Below, in pieces: positions 1 to 10,898 of a stretch of DNA of 64,000 nucleotides. Position numbers and translations under genes: made by a program. The notes beneath the pieces are model-generated. The model ran no database searches, had not been told where the DNA came from, and saw only the letters and a program-made list of their open reading frames with translations. The stretch is from Saccharopolyspora rosea (GTDB lineage: Bacteria; Actinomycetota; Actinomycetes; Mycobacteriales; Pseudonocardiaceae): positions 1,240,001 through 1,304,000 of the forward strand of contig NZ_CP102826.1 in assembly GCF_025643595.1 (NCBI RefSeq), given 5' to 3'. Within the stretch, counting starts at the first letter, position 1. Each line of letters begins with the position of its first letter.

Positions 1-75
1 GCGTATCCCCGCCGCACCGACGGTCTGACCTGGTTCCCGTTCCGCCGCGTCTTCGTCGCCGCGCAACGCCGCTGA
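1..75 (+). CDS. C-terminal end of an unidentified protein (partial)
   Basis: Frame 1 is open from the first base and stops with TGA at 73-75, giving 24 residues that end in FPFRRVFVAAQRR. The pattern of an FPFRRxFxxA stretch just before the C-terminus is seen in some class I SAM-dependent methyltransferases, but 24 residues are too few to assign a family. The gene starts outside the window, so its role cannot be read here. The tRNA-Asn gene follows after about 115 bases. Confidence 0.5.
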   Translation, partial: AYPRRTDGLTWFPFRRVFVAAQRR

Positions 76-190
76 CCTGCTCGTTCGCCGTCCTCGATCG
101 CCAAACCGGGGGGTGCTGGGGAGCGCGCTGCGGGCATGGGTTAGAGTAGTTCACGTCAGCGCGGCACAGGGCTGACGAACAGCAGAACAT

Positions 191-263
<73 letters not shown>

Positions 264-270
264 CAGGGAG

Positions 271-300
271 CGAAGCCCCGGGCGAGAGCCCGGGGCTTCG
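271..300 (+). terminator. Hairpin terminator after tRNA-Asn
   Basis: A perfect 13-bp stem (271-283 with 288-300) closes a GAGA tetraloop. There is no long T run. The position directly behind the tRNA gene fits an intrinsic terminator of the high-GC type. Confidence 0.75.
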
Positions 301-894
301 TCGTTGCAGGATCCGCGGTCGCGGCTCGTGACGACCGGCGCACCCGGTGGCTGAGAACTCGGGTGCGCCATCTCATCGGGGCGACCGAATGCGGAATAGC
401 CGCCGAATTCGCGCGGAAAATGTCCGGGTGCGGAATGGGCGAGCATTTTCGCGAACGCGTCCGCTGTCGAACAACCGGCCATCGGATCGTTCGAACGCGA
501 GGGGTCGGTCCACATGCGCTCCAGCCGCACCGGCCGCCGCCCGCCCGTGCCGGCGGGTCGGTGCGGACCGTGATCGGCAGGTCGCCGGGTGCGCAGCCGG
601 ACGGCGGGCCGACGCGCCCGGGAGCATCGCGTTCGCTGTTCGCGAAGCCGTCGATCGCGGGCCGTCTTTCCGGCTCTGCCGGGCAATTCGGGGTGTACGG
701 TGAATCCCGGTAGCGTCCGGTGTTCAGGCGAATGATCGCGTTCGGTGTCCGGGATTGTGCCGAGAGTGAACAACAAACGCGAGCATGGGCTCGCACTGCG
801 GACATTCGCTACGGTGGATCTTGACCAGGTGTAGCTTGCCCCAATGGACGAGGTCGGGTCCCGAGACAGGTCCATTGTGGAGAAAGAGGGAGAC
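301..894. other. Non-coding stretch upstream of clpP1
   Basis: No convincing gene is seen; the open frames here are GC-bias shadows without ribosome binding sites. A 16-bp palindrome with 6-bp arms GCGAGC and GCTCGC lies at 779-794, about 100 bp before the clpP1 start. Actinobacterial clpP1P2 operons are usually activated by ClgR through inverted GCG-type motifs, so this is a candidate operator. That link is inference only. Confidence 0.4.
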
Positions 895-1524
895 GTGACG
901 CAGCACGTGACTGTTCCGGCGTCCGACGCTGGGTCGCTGTCCATGCGGACGGGGACGAACGGGCTGAATCTGACGGATTCGGTGTACGAGCGGTTGTTGC
1001 GGGAGCGCATCATCGTGCTCGGGACGCAGGTTGAGGAGACGATCGCGAACCAGATCTGTTCGCAGCTGTTGTTGTTGGCGGCGGAGGATCCGGATCGGGA
1101 TATTTCGTTGTACATCAACTCGCCGGGTGGTTCGGTGACGGCGGGTATGGCGATTTACGACACGATGCAGCTGGTCAAGCCGGATGTGGCGACGGTGGCG
1201 ATGGGGATGGCTGCGTCGATGGGTCAGTTCTTGTTGTCGGCGGGGGCGAAGGGGAAGCGGTTCGCGTTGCCGCATGCGCGGATCATGATGCACCAGCCCT
1301 CGGCCGGACTGGGTGGTACCGCGTCGGACATCGCGATCCAGGCGGAGATGTTCTCCAAGCACAAGCGGGAGATGGCCGAGCTGATCGCCGAGCAGACCGG
1401 CAAGTCGGTGGAGACGATCATCGCCGACTCGGACCGCGACCGGTGGTTCGACGCCGAGGAGGCCCGGGAGTACGGCTTCGTGGACCACATCGCGACCGCC
1501 GCGAACCTGCCGAGCAACGCCTGA
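895..1524 (+). CDS. clpP1: ATP-dependent Clp protease proteolytic subunit ClpP1
   Basis: This is a serine peptidase subunit of the Clp degradation machine. It forms heptameric rings that, in actinobacteria, pair ClpP1 with ClpP2 and work with ClpX or ClpC in the cytoplasm. The catalytic Ser lies in GMAASMGQF, the His in IMMHQP, and the Asp is carried near DRDRWF; the LYINSPGG strand is intact. The start GTG at 895 follows AAAGAGGGAG; in-frame starts at 844 and 877 are possible. The clpP2 gene begins 44 bp after the stop. The first half (to about 1290) uses many TTG, GGG and GCG codons, whereas the second half uses the usual C-ending codons. Neither tig nor clpX flanks the pair, unlike the common tig-clpP1-clpP2-clpX order. 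Confidence 0.95.
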   Translation: MTQHVTVPASDAGSLSMRTGTNGLNLTDSVYERLLRERIIVLGTQVEETIANQICSQLLLLAAEDPDRDISLYINSPGGSVTAGMAIYDTMQLVKPDVATVAMGMAASMGQFLLSAGAKGKRFALPHARIMMHQPSAGLGGTASDIAIQAEMFSKHKREMAELIAEQTGKSVETIIADSDRDRWFDAEEAREYGFVDHIATAANLPSNA

Positions 1525-1568
1525 CCGCCACCTCGTCACGGACCCAGCAACGTAAGGAGTCACCCGCC

Positions 1569-2192
1569 GTGTCGTTCCAGCCCTTGCAGTCCCGGTACGT
1601 GTTGCCGTCGTTCGTCGAGCGCACTGCGTACGGGGTCAAGGAGTCCAACCCGTACAACAAGTTGTTCGAGGAGCGGATCGTCTTCCTGGGCGTCCAGGTC
1701 GACGACGCCTCGGCCAACGACATCATGGCGCAGCTGCTGTACCTGGAGTCCGACGACCCCGACCGCCCCATCGATCTCTACATCAACTCGCCGGGCGGTT
1801 CCTTCACGGCGCTGATGGCCATCTACGACACCATCCAGTACGTGCGCCCCGAAGTGCGCACCGTCTGCCTCGGCCAGGCCGCGTCCGCGGCGGCCGTGCT
1901 GCTGGCGGCCGGCACCCAGGGCAAGCGCGTGGCGCTGCCGAACGCCCGCATCATGATTCACCAGCCGGCCATCGAGGGCGTCTACGGCCAGGTCTCCGAC
2001 CTGGAGATCCAGGCCAACGAGATCCAGCGGATGCGCGAGCTGCTGGAGACCACGCTGGCCAAGCACACCGGCCGCACTCCCGAGCAGGTCCGCGAGGACA
2101 TCGACCGGGACAAGATCCTCACCGCCGAGCAGGCCGTGGAATACGGCATCATCGACGAGATCATGCCGTACCGGAAGCTCTCCACTTCCTGA
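1569..2192 (+). CDS. clpP2: ATP-dependent Clp protease proteolytic subunit ClpP2
   Basis: This is the partner ring subunit of ClpP1, 207 residues long. The catalytic Ser is in GQAASAAAV, the His in MIHQPAIEG, and the last catalytic Asp lies in the DIDRDK stretch. The N-terminus with [10 protein letters not shown] matches actinobacterial ClpP2 proteins, and the ring-contact strand LYINSPGG is present. The GTG start at 1569 is 9 bases behind AAGGAG (1554-1559), so initiation is well supported. The short gap to clpP1 and the same direction argue for one operon. A long GC-rich hairpin follows the gene, and the next gene is argG, not clpX. Confidence 0.95.
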   Translation: MSFQPLQSRYVLPSFVERTAYGVKESNPYNKLFEERIVFLGVQVDDASANDIMAQLLYLESDDPDRPIDLYINSPGGSFTALMAIYDTIQYVRPEVRTVCLGQAASAAAVLLAAGTQGKRVALPNARIMIHQPAIEGVYGQVSDLEIQANEIQRMRELLETTLAKHTGRTPEQVREDIDRDKILTAEQAVEYGIIDEIMPYRKLSTS

Positions 2193-2219
2193 CTCCACCG
2201 TGGACTGACGACGGCACGA

Positions 2220-2263
2220 GCAGTCGGCCGGGGCTGGACCGGGGGTCCACCCCGGCCGACTGC
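2220..2263 (+). terminator. Hairpin terminator after clpP2
   Basis: A 14-bp outer stem (2220-2233 with 2250-2263) encloses a second small hairpin of GGACC and GGTCC. No T run follows. It probably ends the clpP1-clpP2 transcript. Confidence 0.6.
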
Positions 2264-2531
2264 TGCCGGGGCCGTGGCGGTCGGTCGCGCACGGCCGTCC
2301 ACGAGCCGTGCCACGTCCGGGTCGCCGGACGCGCTGCGCTCGTCGACGAGCGCGCACCCCGTTCCAGAAGTCGTGCCAGCAGGACGCTCCCGCCGGTTCG
2401 TGGGAATCCACCGCGCGGTCGAGGTCGGGGACGGTTCCCATCCCGCGACCTGGTCGCGGGGCTGCTCGCGGGGCGCCACTCCTGTCCCTTCCGCCCGTGC
2501 TGTCCCGCCCCGGCCGGGTTCCGACCCCCGG

Positions 2532-3988
<1,457 letters not shown>

Positions 3989-4000
3989 CCTGGACCCCAG

Positions 4001-4043
4001 CTCGACCCACCGGCCACCGGGTTCCGACGGCCGGTGGGTCGAG
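4001..4043 (+). terminator. Hairpin terminator after argG
   Basis: A perfect 15-bp stem (4001-4015 with 4029-4043) with a 13-base loop is followed by TCGTTTC. It lies 12 bp after the argG stop. Confidence 0.75.
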
Positions 4044-4081
4044 TCGTTTCCGGGGCCGCTCGTACGGGGTATTCCCGCGCA

Positions 4082-4537
4082 ATGGCACGGATGCAGCACC
4101 TGCGCCGCGACGTCGCCGACGGGCTCAAGGCGATGTACGCCCTGGAGACGTTCCTGGACGGCAGCGAGGTGCCGAAGGGGCTGCTGGACCTGCTCCGGCT
4201 GCGGGTCAGCCAGCTCAACGGCTGCTCGTACTGCGTGGACATGCACTCCCGGGACGCCAAGAAGGCGGGGGAGACCGACGAGCGGCTGTTCGCGGTCGCG
4301 GCATGGCGGGAATCGCCGCACTTCACCGACGCCGAGCGCGCCGCGCTGGGACTGGCGGAGGCGGCCACGCGCATCAGCGACAACCCGCACGGCGTGCCCG
4401 ATGACGTGTGGGAGCAGGCGCGCGAGCACTTCGACGAACCGGCCCTCGGAGTGCTCACCCTGGCCATCGCGGCGATCAACGCGTGGAACCGCATCAACGT
4501 CATCAACCGCACCGTTGCCGGGGGTGGCGCGCACTGA
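4082..4537 (+). CDS. Carboxymuconolactone decarboxylase/AhpD-family protein
   Basis: The protein has 151 residues with the AhpD-like signature. The motif CSYCVDMHSRDA near residues 52-63 carries the CxxC pair and the following histidine that act as a thiol redox centre in this family. C-terminal helices with LTLAIAAINAWNRINV are typical of the CMD fold. Such proteins often reduce peroxiredoxin partners or protect against peroxides, and they form multimeric all-helical complexes. The start is taken as ATG 4082 (MARMQHL), since longer versions run into the argG terminator. Upstream ribosome binding is weak. No peroxidase gene is next to it; an ahpE-type peroxiredoxin lies 33 kb away. Confidence 0.85.
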   Translation: MARMQHLRRDVADGLKAMYALETFLDGSEVPKGLLDLLRLRVSQLNGCSYCVDMHSRDAKKAGETDERLFAVAAWRESPHFTDAERAALGLAEAATRISDNPHGVPDDVWEQAREHFDEPALGVLTLAIAAINAWNRINVINRTVAGGGAH

Positions 4538-5106
4538 CCCCGGGCGGGACGGGCTCGACCGTGCTGGTCGGACGGCCGGGTGAGGTGCCGCCGCGGCGGC
4601 GGACGACCGGGTCGGCCGGTCTCCCCGGGCGCGCCTGCCCGGACAGCTCGACGGGCGGGCTCGGCGACCGGTGACGCTCCTCGGGGTGGACGGCCACCGC
4701 GCCTGCCCACGCCTCGACGACGCGCCGGCCGCGGACGTGCTTCGAGCGGGGCGCGACGATCCACTGCGGACCAGGTGCGGCCACTGTGCTCGTCGGGTGG
4801 GTGAAGCGGGACCTGTGCTGTGCCAAGGAGTTCGGGGCAGGAGTAAGATCGGAGCTGATCTTTTCGTTCGGCCATCACCTGTACGGGCGGCTCCGCCGGT
4901 CGTCGGCTAACGATCTCGGACCCGGCGCGATCTGAACCATGCGGTGATCGGCGACTGGTCGGGCCGGCAGCGGCGCCGGTGTTCGGATCGCGAAGTGTTC
5001 GAAACCGACTCGTGATGCGCCGGACGCAACGGGCGCCCGCTGCTCTCCGTCTCCGGAGCAGCGGTGTTTCACGAATGGAGACCGACGAAGGACGGGGGAA
5101 ATCAGG
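4538..5106. other. Intergenic stretch, no supported gene
   Basis: Open frames here lack ribosome binding sites and recognisable content. A hairpin with a 9-bp stem (5037-5045 with 5056-5064) lies about 40 bp before the next small gene, within its likely leader. A short inverted repeat followed by TTTT lies near 4846-4864. No other signal is seen. Confidence 0.4.
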
Positions 5107-5313
5107 ATGTCCGCACCTGGAATCGGCAAGGAACCACTCTTCACGCTGCCCGACATGACCGCGGTGACCCACCTGCCGAAACCGGTCAAGGCGGTCGTCT
5201 ACCTGGTGATGCTCGCGGTGCTGACGGTCGCGGGGCTCGGCGCCCTGCTGGCCACGATCGTCGTCATGGGTCAGGTCACCGGCGCGTTCGACGTGTTCAG
5301 CCTCCTCAGCTGA
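5107..5313 (+). CDS. Small single-pass membrane protein
   Basis: A 68-residue protein starts with ATG at 5107 behind a GGGGAAATCAGG leader. It has a soluble N-terminus of about 28 residues containing FTLPDMTAVTHLP. One long hydrophobic segment follows at about residues 30-55 (VVYLVMLAVLTVAGLGALLA), and the protein ends at FDVFSLLS. No enzyme motif is visible. The gene stands alone between a hairpin and tRNA-Met, and codon use is normal for the region. Function is unknown; it may be a membrane-anchored peptide regulator or scaffold, which is speculation. Confidence 0.65.
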   Translation: MSAPGIGKEPLFTLPDMTAVTHLPKPVKAVVYLVMLAVLTVAGLGALLATIVVMGQVTGAFDVFSLLS

Positions 5314-5440
5314 ACCCGCCACCCCGCCCGTCGAGGCCGGCGCACGCGGTGCGTCGGCCTCTTTTCGGGCCGGGGTTGGGCCGAACGACCCAAAGGCCCT
5401 TGCAACCCCGCGTCTCGCTACGATCGCTGCGTGCCGTGGC

Positions 5441-5515
5441 GGGGCAGTAGCTCAGCAGGTCAGAGCAGCGGACTCATAATCCGTCAGGTCGTGGGTTCAA
5501 GTCCCACCTGCCCCA
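5441..5515 (+). tRNA. tRNA-Met (anticodon CAT)
   Basis: A 75-nt cloverleaf is visible. The acceptor arm GGGGCAG (5441-5447) pairs with CTGCCCC (5508-5514), with discriminator A5515. The anticodon loop CTCATAA has CAT at 5475-5477, and the T arm contains GGTTCAAGTCC. The first base pair is Watson-Crick and the anticodon stem lacks three G-C pairs. It is therefore an elongator-type Met tRNA, not the initiator. A CAT tRNA-Ile2 cannot be excluded by sequence reading alone. Confidence 0.93.
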
Positions 5516-6108
5516 CGAGGCGGCGGATGCTGCTCATCGCGGCCGCGGTTTCGCCGTGGCCCGACTTGTTGGTTGCGGGGGCCGGTCCCTCGCAGACCTC
5601 CACGGTGTGGTGGCCACCTTCCGACTGCTCCGCACTTTGAGTGCCCTTCCCGGCCTGCTCAACGACGAGCGCTCCGGTGTTGTGGTGCGTCAGTGAGGTG
5701 TTCGCGCTGTGACGCGTGTTGCCCACGAAATGCCTGCTCAAAATCGTGTGGAAAAGCACGGATCAGATCCTCTCCGCACTCCTTCCGCATTTTGTTCGCC
5801 GAACCACCCGACCTGGCTCACGCACCGCGGCGGCCGTCGGTCGAAAACCCCTCGGCCGCCGGGTGTCGGCTGCGAGGATGTGTGATCCTCCTCTCACGGC
5901 CCGATCTTCGCCGTCCGACGCACTTCTGTCCGTCCAGCTCACGGGGTTTCGCGGTTGCCGGCGCGTTGTTGGTGGTCGTGCTGGTCCGGGTGCTGCGGCG
6001 GATCGTGATCGTCGGTCGCGGGTGGGGAACTAGGATTCGACCGACCGGTGCTGTGGTCATTGTTCGCTGCGTGGCCCGCGGGTCGTGCGTTGAAGGGGGT
6101 GGGTGCGG
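5516..6108. other. Gap between tRNA-Met and the RHS gene
   Basis: No supported gene is seen over about 590 bp. The GC content is a little lower than in the neighbours. There is no integrase remnant and no second copy of the tRNA 3' end. No immunity-gene candidate for the downstream RHS toxin is found here. Confidence 0.4.
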
Positions 6109-9100
6109 GTGAGCAATCCGCTGGTGGCGTCCCGGCAGGATTCGACGCAGTCGTTCAGCGGGGTTTCGGTCTTGGAGTCGGTGGAGGACACCAAGAACGA
6201 GATCAACAGCGGTAGCTGGTCCGCTGGTGTGGACGCGGTGGGGACCGCGCTGGATGCCGTGGGCATGGCGATGGATCCCTTCGGTGCCATCCTGTCGGCC
6301 GGTGTCGGTTGGCTGATGGAGCACGTCGGGCCGCTGTCCGACGCCTTGGACCAGTTGACCGGTGATCCGGACCAGATCAAGGCGCATGCCCAGACCTGGC
6401 AGAACGTGTCGGAAGAGCTGGGTGACATCAAGACCGAGCTGGCGGACCGGATCAAGAAGGACACCGCGGAGTGGAGCGGGCAGGCCGCGGATTCGTATCG
6501 CAAGCGCAGCGAGGACACCGCGAACCTGCTGGCGGCGGCGCAGTCGGCGGCTGAGGGCGCGTCCAACGGGGTGAGCACGGCGGGTGAGGTCGTGGCCGGG
6601 GTGCGGACGATGGTGCGCGACATCATCGCCGACCTGGTGGGGCACCTGGTCAGTTGGGCTTTGCAGGTGGTCGCCACGTTGGGGATCGGGATGGCCTGGG
6701 TGCTGCCCCAGGTGGTCAGCGCGGTCGCCAAGACCGTGTCGCAGATCGCCGGCATCACCACGAAGCTGGTGCAGGCGATCCAGAAGCTGACCAAGCTGTT
6801 GAGCAAGCTGGGCAAGGGCTTCGGGGACGTCTCCAAGCAGCTGAAGAAGATCGAGGCCGACGGGAACGGCCCCGGGGGCGGCAAGCCGGGACCGGGTTCC
6901 GGCAAAGGCGACCCGGGCGGCCCCGGCAGCACGAAACCGGCGGGCGAGCACGACAAGCCGAATTCGGACGGGCCCGCGAGCACCACACCGGCCGGCGCGC
7001 ACACCTCGTCGGCGCCGGACAGCCCGTCATCGGGCGGTTCCCACGGGCCGGTGGACAAATCCCCGGACAGCGGTTCCGCGCCGGACGTGACCACACCGAG
7101 CGGAGCGACCGGGGGCGGCTCGACCTCCCGGGGCGGCGGTGGCTCCAGCAACAAGCCCGACAACCCCCGCGACCGCGCGATCCAGGCCGACGACCTCTGC
7201 ACCGGCGGGTCGGAGCCCGTCGACCTCGCCACCGGGCACGTGGTCATGACCGAGACCGACCTGGAGATCCGCGGACCGCTCAGCCTGGTTCTGATGCGGA
7301 TGCACGTCTCCTCCTACCCGGCCGGGCGCTGGTTCGGACCTACCTGGACCTCGACGCTGGACCAGCGGCTGGAGATCGACGAGGAGAACGTCTGCTACTT
7401 CTCCCCGGACGGGATGATCCTGGTCTACCCGCTGCCCGCGGTGGGCTCCGAGGTGCTGCCGATCGACGGGCCGCGCTGGCCGTTGCGGCAGCACGCCGAC
7501 GGCAGCTACAGCCTGGTGGACCCGCTCCGCGAGCACACCTCCCGCTTCGGGCGGCTGACCGCGGGCAGCCGCACCCTCCCGCTGCTGGCGGTCGAGGACG
7601 CCGCGGGCCGCAGGATCGACATCGAGCACCACCGGTTCGGCCCGCCCCGGGTGATCCGGCACTCCGACGGCTACCGGGTGGAGATCGACAGCGCCGGGGA
7701 GCGGGTCACCGCGATCCGGGTGCTCGACCCCGAACGCGTGCAGAACGTGCTGGTCATGCGGTACGCCTACGACGACCGGGGCCGGCTGGCCGAGGTGATC
7801 AACTCCACCGGCAAGGCGCTGCGGTTCTCCTACGACGACGCGGGACGGCTCACCGAATGGCGGGACCGCAACGACTTCTGGTTCCGCTACAGCTACGACG
7901 AACACGGCCGTTGCGTGCGCACCACGGGTCCCGACGGCTTCTTCGACTCCGTCTTCACCTACGACCCCGAGCGGATGGTCACCACGTACACCGACTCGCT
8001 CGGCGGCGTGAAGGAATTCCAGTTCAACGAGGCGAAGCAGCTCGTGCGGGAGAGCGACGCGCTCGGCGGCACCACTCTGTCCACATGGGACCGCTACGAC
8101 CGGCTGCTGTCCCGCACCGACCCGCTGGGCCGGACCACGCACTACGAGTACGACGAGCTGGGGCGTCCGAAGTGGATCACGCGGCCGGACGGCAGCGTCG
8201 TCCGGTTGTACTTCGAGGGCGAGGCCGTCACCTCGATCGCCGTGGACGACGGTGAGCGCACCTGGTTCCGCGACTACGACGGCGAGGAACTGGACCCCTT
8301 CGGCGGAAAGGTGGGCGTGGCGGCCGAACTCGACCTCGACGCCATCCGTTCCGGACGTCTGGACGGTCCCGGCGCCGAGCCCGCCGCCGAGCCGGACCGC
8401 AGCGTGCTGGACGTCTTCGGCCGTCCCCGCGAGACGGCGGCCCCGGGCGGCGGGCGGATCCAACTCGGCTGGACCGTGGAGGGCGGCCGCGCCTGGCTGG
8501 TGGACCCGCTGGGTGGCAGGCAGCAGTGGCGGTACGACCCCGAGGGCAACGAGATCGCCCACGTCGACCAGCTGGGCGCGGTGACCACGGCCGAGCACGG
8601 TCCGTTCGAAACCCCGGTGGCCGACACCGATCCGTCCGGCGCTCGGACCACGCGCACCTACGACACCGAGCGCAGGCTGACCTCGGTCACCAACCCGCAG
8701 GGGCAGACCTGGCGCTACACCCGCGACCTCGCGGGCAGGGTCGTGGCGGAGACCGACTTCGACGGCCGGGTGCAGCGCTACTCCTACGACGCCGCCGGAC
8801 AGCTGGTGCGGTCGGTCAACGGGGCGGGCGAGGAGACGCACTACGTCTACGACGTGCTCGGCAACCTGGTCGAATGGCGCGCCCCGTCGGGCGTCACGAC
8901 CTACACCTATTCGCCCGTCGGGCACATCGTCCGGGCCGCCAACGACGACGCGGTCGTCGAGTTCGAGCGCGACGACGAGGGCCGGGTCACGGCGGAAACC
9001 GTCAACGGCCGGACCGTCACCTTCACCTACGACGACGAGGCGAGCACGATCCGGCGGCGCACACCGTCCGGAGTGGACAGTGCGTGGAACTACGACACCG

Positions 9101-10893
9101 CCGGTCGCGCGCTGGGCCTGTCCTTCGGCGGGCACTGGCTGACCTTCGGCTACGACGCGGCCGGTCGCGAGGTCAACCGCGCGCTGGACGGCACCGTCGC
9201 CCTGGCCCAGTCCTACGACGCCGAGCAGCGGCTCACCTCGCAGGAGGTCACGCTGCGGTCCGGGCAGCCCGTGCTGCGGCGCCGGTTCCACTACCGGCCG
9301 GACGGCGAACTCGTCGGCGTGGACGACGGGATCCGGGGGAGCATCCGCTACCAGATCGACCCGGTCGGCCGCGTCGTCGAGGTCATCGCGCCGGACCGGC
9401 GGGAGAACTACCGGTACGACGGGATGAACAACGTCGTCGCCTCGGACGGCCTGGCCGACGCCGAGACCGGGCCGCGCCGCTACGCGGGCAACACGCTGGT
9501 GGCCGCGGGCGCGGTCGGTTTCCGGTACGACGCGCAGGGAAGACTGGTGGGACGCACCGACCGGACCGGCCGGACCTGGCACTACGCCTGGGACTCGCAC
9601 GACCGCCTGGTCGCCGTGACGACACCGGAAGGAGTCGTCTGGCGCTACCGGTACGACCCGGTGGGCAGGCGGATCGCCAAGCAGCGGCTGGCCCCGGACG
9701 CGTCGACCGTCGTCGAGCAGGTCGAGTTCGCCTGGGACGGCGGAACGCTGATCGAGCAGGTGCACACCGACCCGAACGGGGTGCGGACCGTGACGACGTG
9801 GGCGCACCGCCCGGACGACGGCGCGCCCGTCGCGCAGCTGGAGCGGGTGGGGTCGCTGGAACGGTTCCACGCGATCGTCACCGACCAGGTGGGGACGCCG
9901 ACCGAGCTCGTCGATCCCGCCGGGGCGCTCGCCTGGCACGGCCGCACCAGCCTGTGGGGCAGGGAGCTGCCCGCGCCGCGCGGCGCCGCCACGACGCCGC
10001 TGCGGTTCCCCGGGCAGTACGCCGACGCCGAAACGGGCCTGAACTACAACGTGTACCGGTACTACGATCCCGCGACCGGTCGCTACCTCAGCCAGGACCC
10101 GCTCGGTCTCGCGCCCGCGCCGAACCCGGTCGCCTACGTCGGCAACCCGCACCGCGAGGCCGACCCGCTGGGCCTGATGCCCAAGGGCGGCGCCGGACGC
10201 AAGCACGGCAGGGCCAACAACGCCCAGAAGACCGGCAAGGGGGACCACGCGCCGGCGAACAACGGCGGCAGTGCGAGCAAGCCGTCCGAGCCCGAGAAGA
10301 AGGACCAGAAACCCATCGGGGAGTACGAGGTCGACGGCAAGAAGTACAAGGTCGACATCGAGGCCCACCAGAACAAGCACCAGTCGGACAAGCTGCCCGG
10401 CCTGGACGTCAAGAACACCGGGAGCGGAACGAAGTTCCCGAAGGGGTGGGGCGAAGACGCGCACCGCGAGCACACCGCCCCGAACGCCGCGAAGATCGCG
10501 CACGCGAAGCAACAGGAGCTGCGCGAAGACTACAAGCACGGCGGTACGGACGTGGCCCGGCGCGAAGCCAAGCAGAACCAGGAAGACGTCTGGCGCAAGT
10601 ACCAGACCGGCGACGCCAGCTACGACGACGTCCAGCAGGCCAACGCGAGGGCGGAAGCCGCTCTCAAGGCGGACCGCGACGCGCGCGCCGCGCAGGACGT
10701 GTTCAAGCACGACGGGTTCCTGATGCCCGACGGGAGCATCAAGGGGGGTTCCGATCCCACGGGCAGCGTCGACGGGCTCCGCTACCAGGTGTCGGCGGAC
10801 TTCCGCGGCGGTTCCAACGACGTGTCGTACCACTGCTATCCGACGAACGACAACTGGGACAAGGTCTACGGCAAGGACCTCCGGAGGAGGTAG
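6109..10893 (+). CDS. WXG/RHS polymorphic toxin with unclassified C-terminal tip
   Basis: This 1594-residue protein has the layout of an exported polymorphic toxin. Residues about 85-140 form a helical WXG100-like segment with AEWSGQAADSYRKR. Residues about 170-210 are hydrophobic, and residues 248-360 are a Gly/Pro/Ser-rich linker. A DUF6531-like start of the RHS shell follows (PVDLATGHVVMTETDLEI), then many YD repeats of the YDxxGR type to about residue 1300. The RHS core boundary motif RYYDPATGRYLSQDPLGL comes next. The last roughly 230 residues, after DPLGLMPKGG, are a variable toxin tip rich in Lys, Asp and His with no motif recognised. The WXG-like N-terminus suggests type VII secretion, but no ESX gene is in the window. 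GTG 6109 follows AAGGGGG; GTG 6103 is an alternative. The next gene is convergent, so no immunity gene follows. Confidence 0.9.
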   Translation: MSNPLVASRQDSTQSFSGVSVLESVEDTKNEINSGSWSAGVDAVGTALDAVGMAMDPFGAILSAGVGWLMEHVGPLSDALDQLTGDPDQIKAHAQTWQNVSEELGDIKTELADRIKKDTAEWSGQAADSYRKRSEDTANLLAAAQSAAEGASNGVSTAGEVVAGVRTMVRDIIADLVGHLVSWALQVVATLGIGMAWVLPQVVSAVAKTVSQIAGITTKLVQAIQKLTKLLSKLGKGFGDVSKQLKKIEADGNGPGGGKPGPGSGKGDPGGPGSTKPAGEHDKPNSDGPASTTPAGAHTSSAPDSPSSGGSHGPVDKSPDSGSAPDVTTPSGATGGGSTSRGGGGSSNKPDNPRDRAIQADDLCTGGSEPVDLATGHVVMTETDLEIRGPLSLVLMRMHVSSYPAGRWFGPTWTSTLDQRLEIDEENVCYFSPDGMILVYPLPAVGSEVLPIDGPRWPLRQHADGSYSLVDPLREHTSRFGRLTAGSRTLPLLAVEDAAGRRIDIEHHRFGPPRVIRHSDGYRVEIDSAGERVTAIRVLDPERVQNVLVMRYAYDDRGRLAEVINSTGKALRFSYDDAGRLTEWRDRNDFWFRYSYDEHGRCVRTTGPDGFFDSVFTYDPERMVTTYTDSLGGVKEFQFNEAKQLVRESDALGGTTLSTWDRYDRLLSRTDPLGRTTHYEYDELGRPKWITRPDGSVVRLYFEGEAVTSIAVDDGERTWFRDYDGEELDPFGGKVGVAAELDLDAIRSGRLDGPGAEPAAEPDRSVLDVFGRPRETAAPGGGRIQLGWTVEGGRAWLVDPLGGRQQWRYDPEGNEIAHVDQLGAVTTAEHGPFETPVADTDPSGARTTRTYDTERRLTSVTNPQGQTWRYTRDLAGRVVAETDFDGRVQRYSYDAAGQLVRSVNGAGEETHYVYDVLGNLVEWRAPSGVTTYTYSPVGHIVRAANDDAVVEFERDDEGRVTAETVNGRTVTFTYDDEASTIRRRTPSGVDSAWNYDTAGRALGLSFGGHWLTFGYDAAGREVNRALDGTVALAQSYDAEQRLTSQEVTLRSGQPVLRRRFHYRPDGELVGVDDGIRGSIRYQIDPVGRVVEVIAPDRRENYRYDGMNNVVASDGLADAETGPRRYAGNTLVAAGAVGFRYDAQGRLVGRTDRTGRTWHYAWDSHDRLVAVTTPEGVVWRYRYDPVGRRIAKQRLAPDASTVVEQVEFAWDGGTLIEQVHTDPNGVRTVTTWAHRPDDGAPVAQLERVGSLERFHAIVTDQVGTPTELVDPAGALAWHGRTSLWGRELPAPRGAATTPLRFPGQYADAETGLNYNVYRYYDPATGRYLSQDPLGLAPAPNPVAYVGNPHREADPLGLMPKGGAGRKHGRANNAQKTGKGDHAPANNGGSASKPSEPEKKDQKPIGEYEVDGKKYKVDIEAHQNKHQSDKLPGLDVKNTGSGTKFPKGWGEDAHREHTAPNAAKIAHAKQQELREDYKHGGTDVARREAKQNQEDVWRKYQTGDASYDDVQQANARAEAALKADRDARAAQDVFKHDGFLMPDGSIKGGSDPTGSVDGLRYQVSADFRGGSNDVSYHCYPTNDNWDKVYGKDLRRR

Positions 10894-10898
10894 CGCCC

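Noticed and set aside
4671-4910. Small rightward gene in the gap after the AhpD-like gene
   Set aside because: The 79-codon frame has no ribosome site, no ordered pattern and only shadow-like codon use.
5484-5759. Leftward open frame across tRNA-Met ending in a VGLEPTT-like peptide
   Set aside because: This is the usual false gene created by reading a tRNA in reverse; no ribosome site or family.
7027-10833. Very long leftward open frame opposite the RHS gene (1268 codons)
   Set aside because: It mirrors the repeats of the RHS gene, has no ribosome site or family pattern, and results from the G/C third-position bias. The rightward RHS gene explains the stretch fully.
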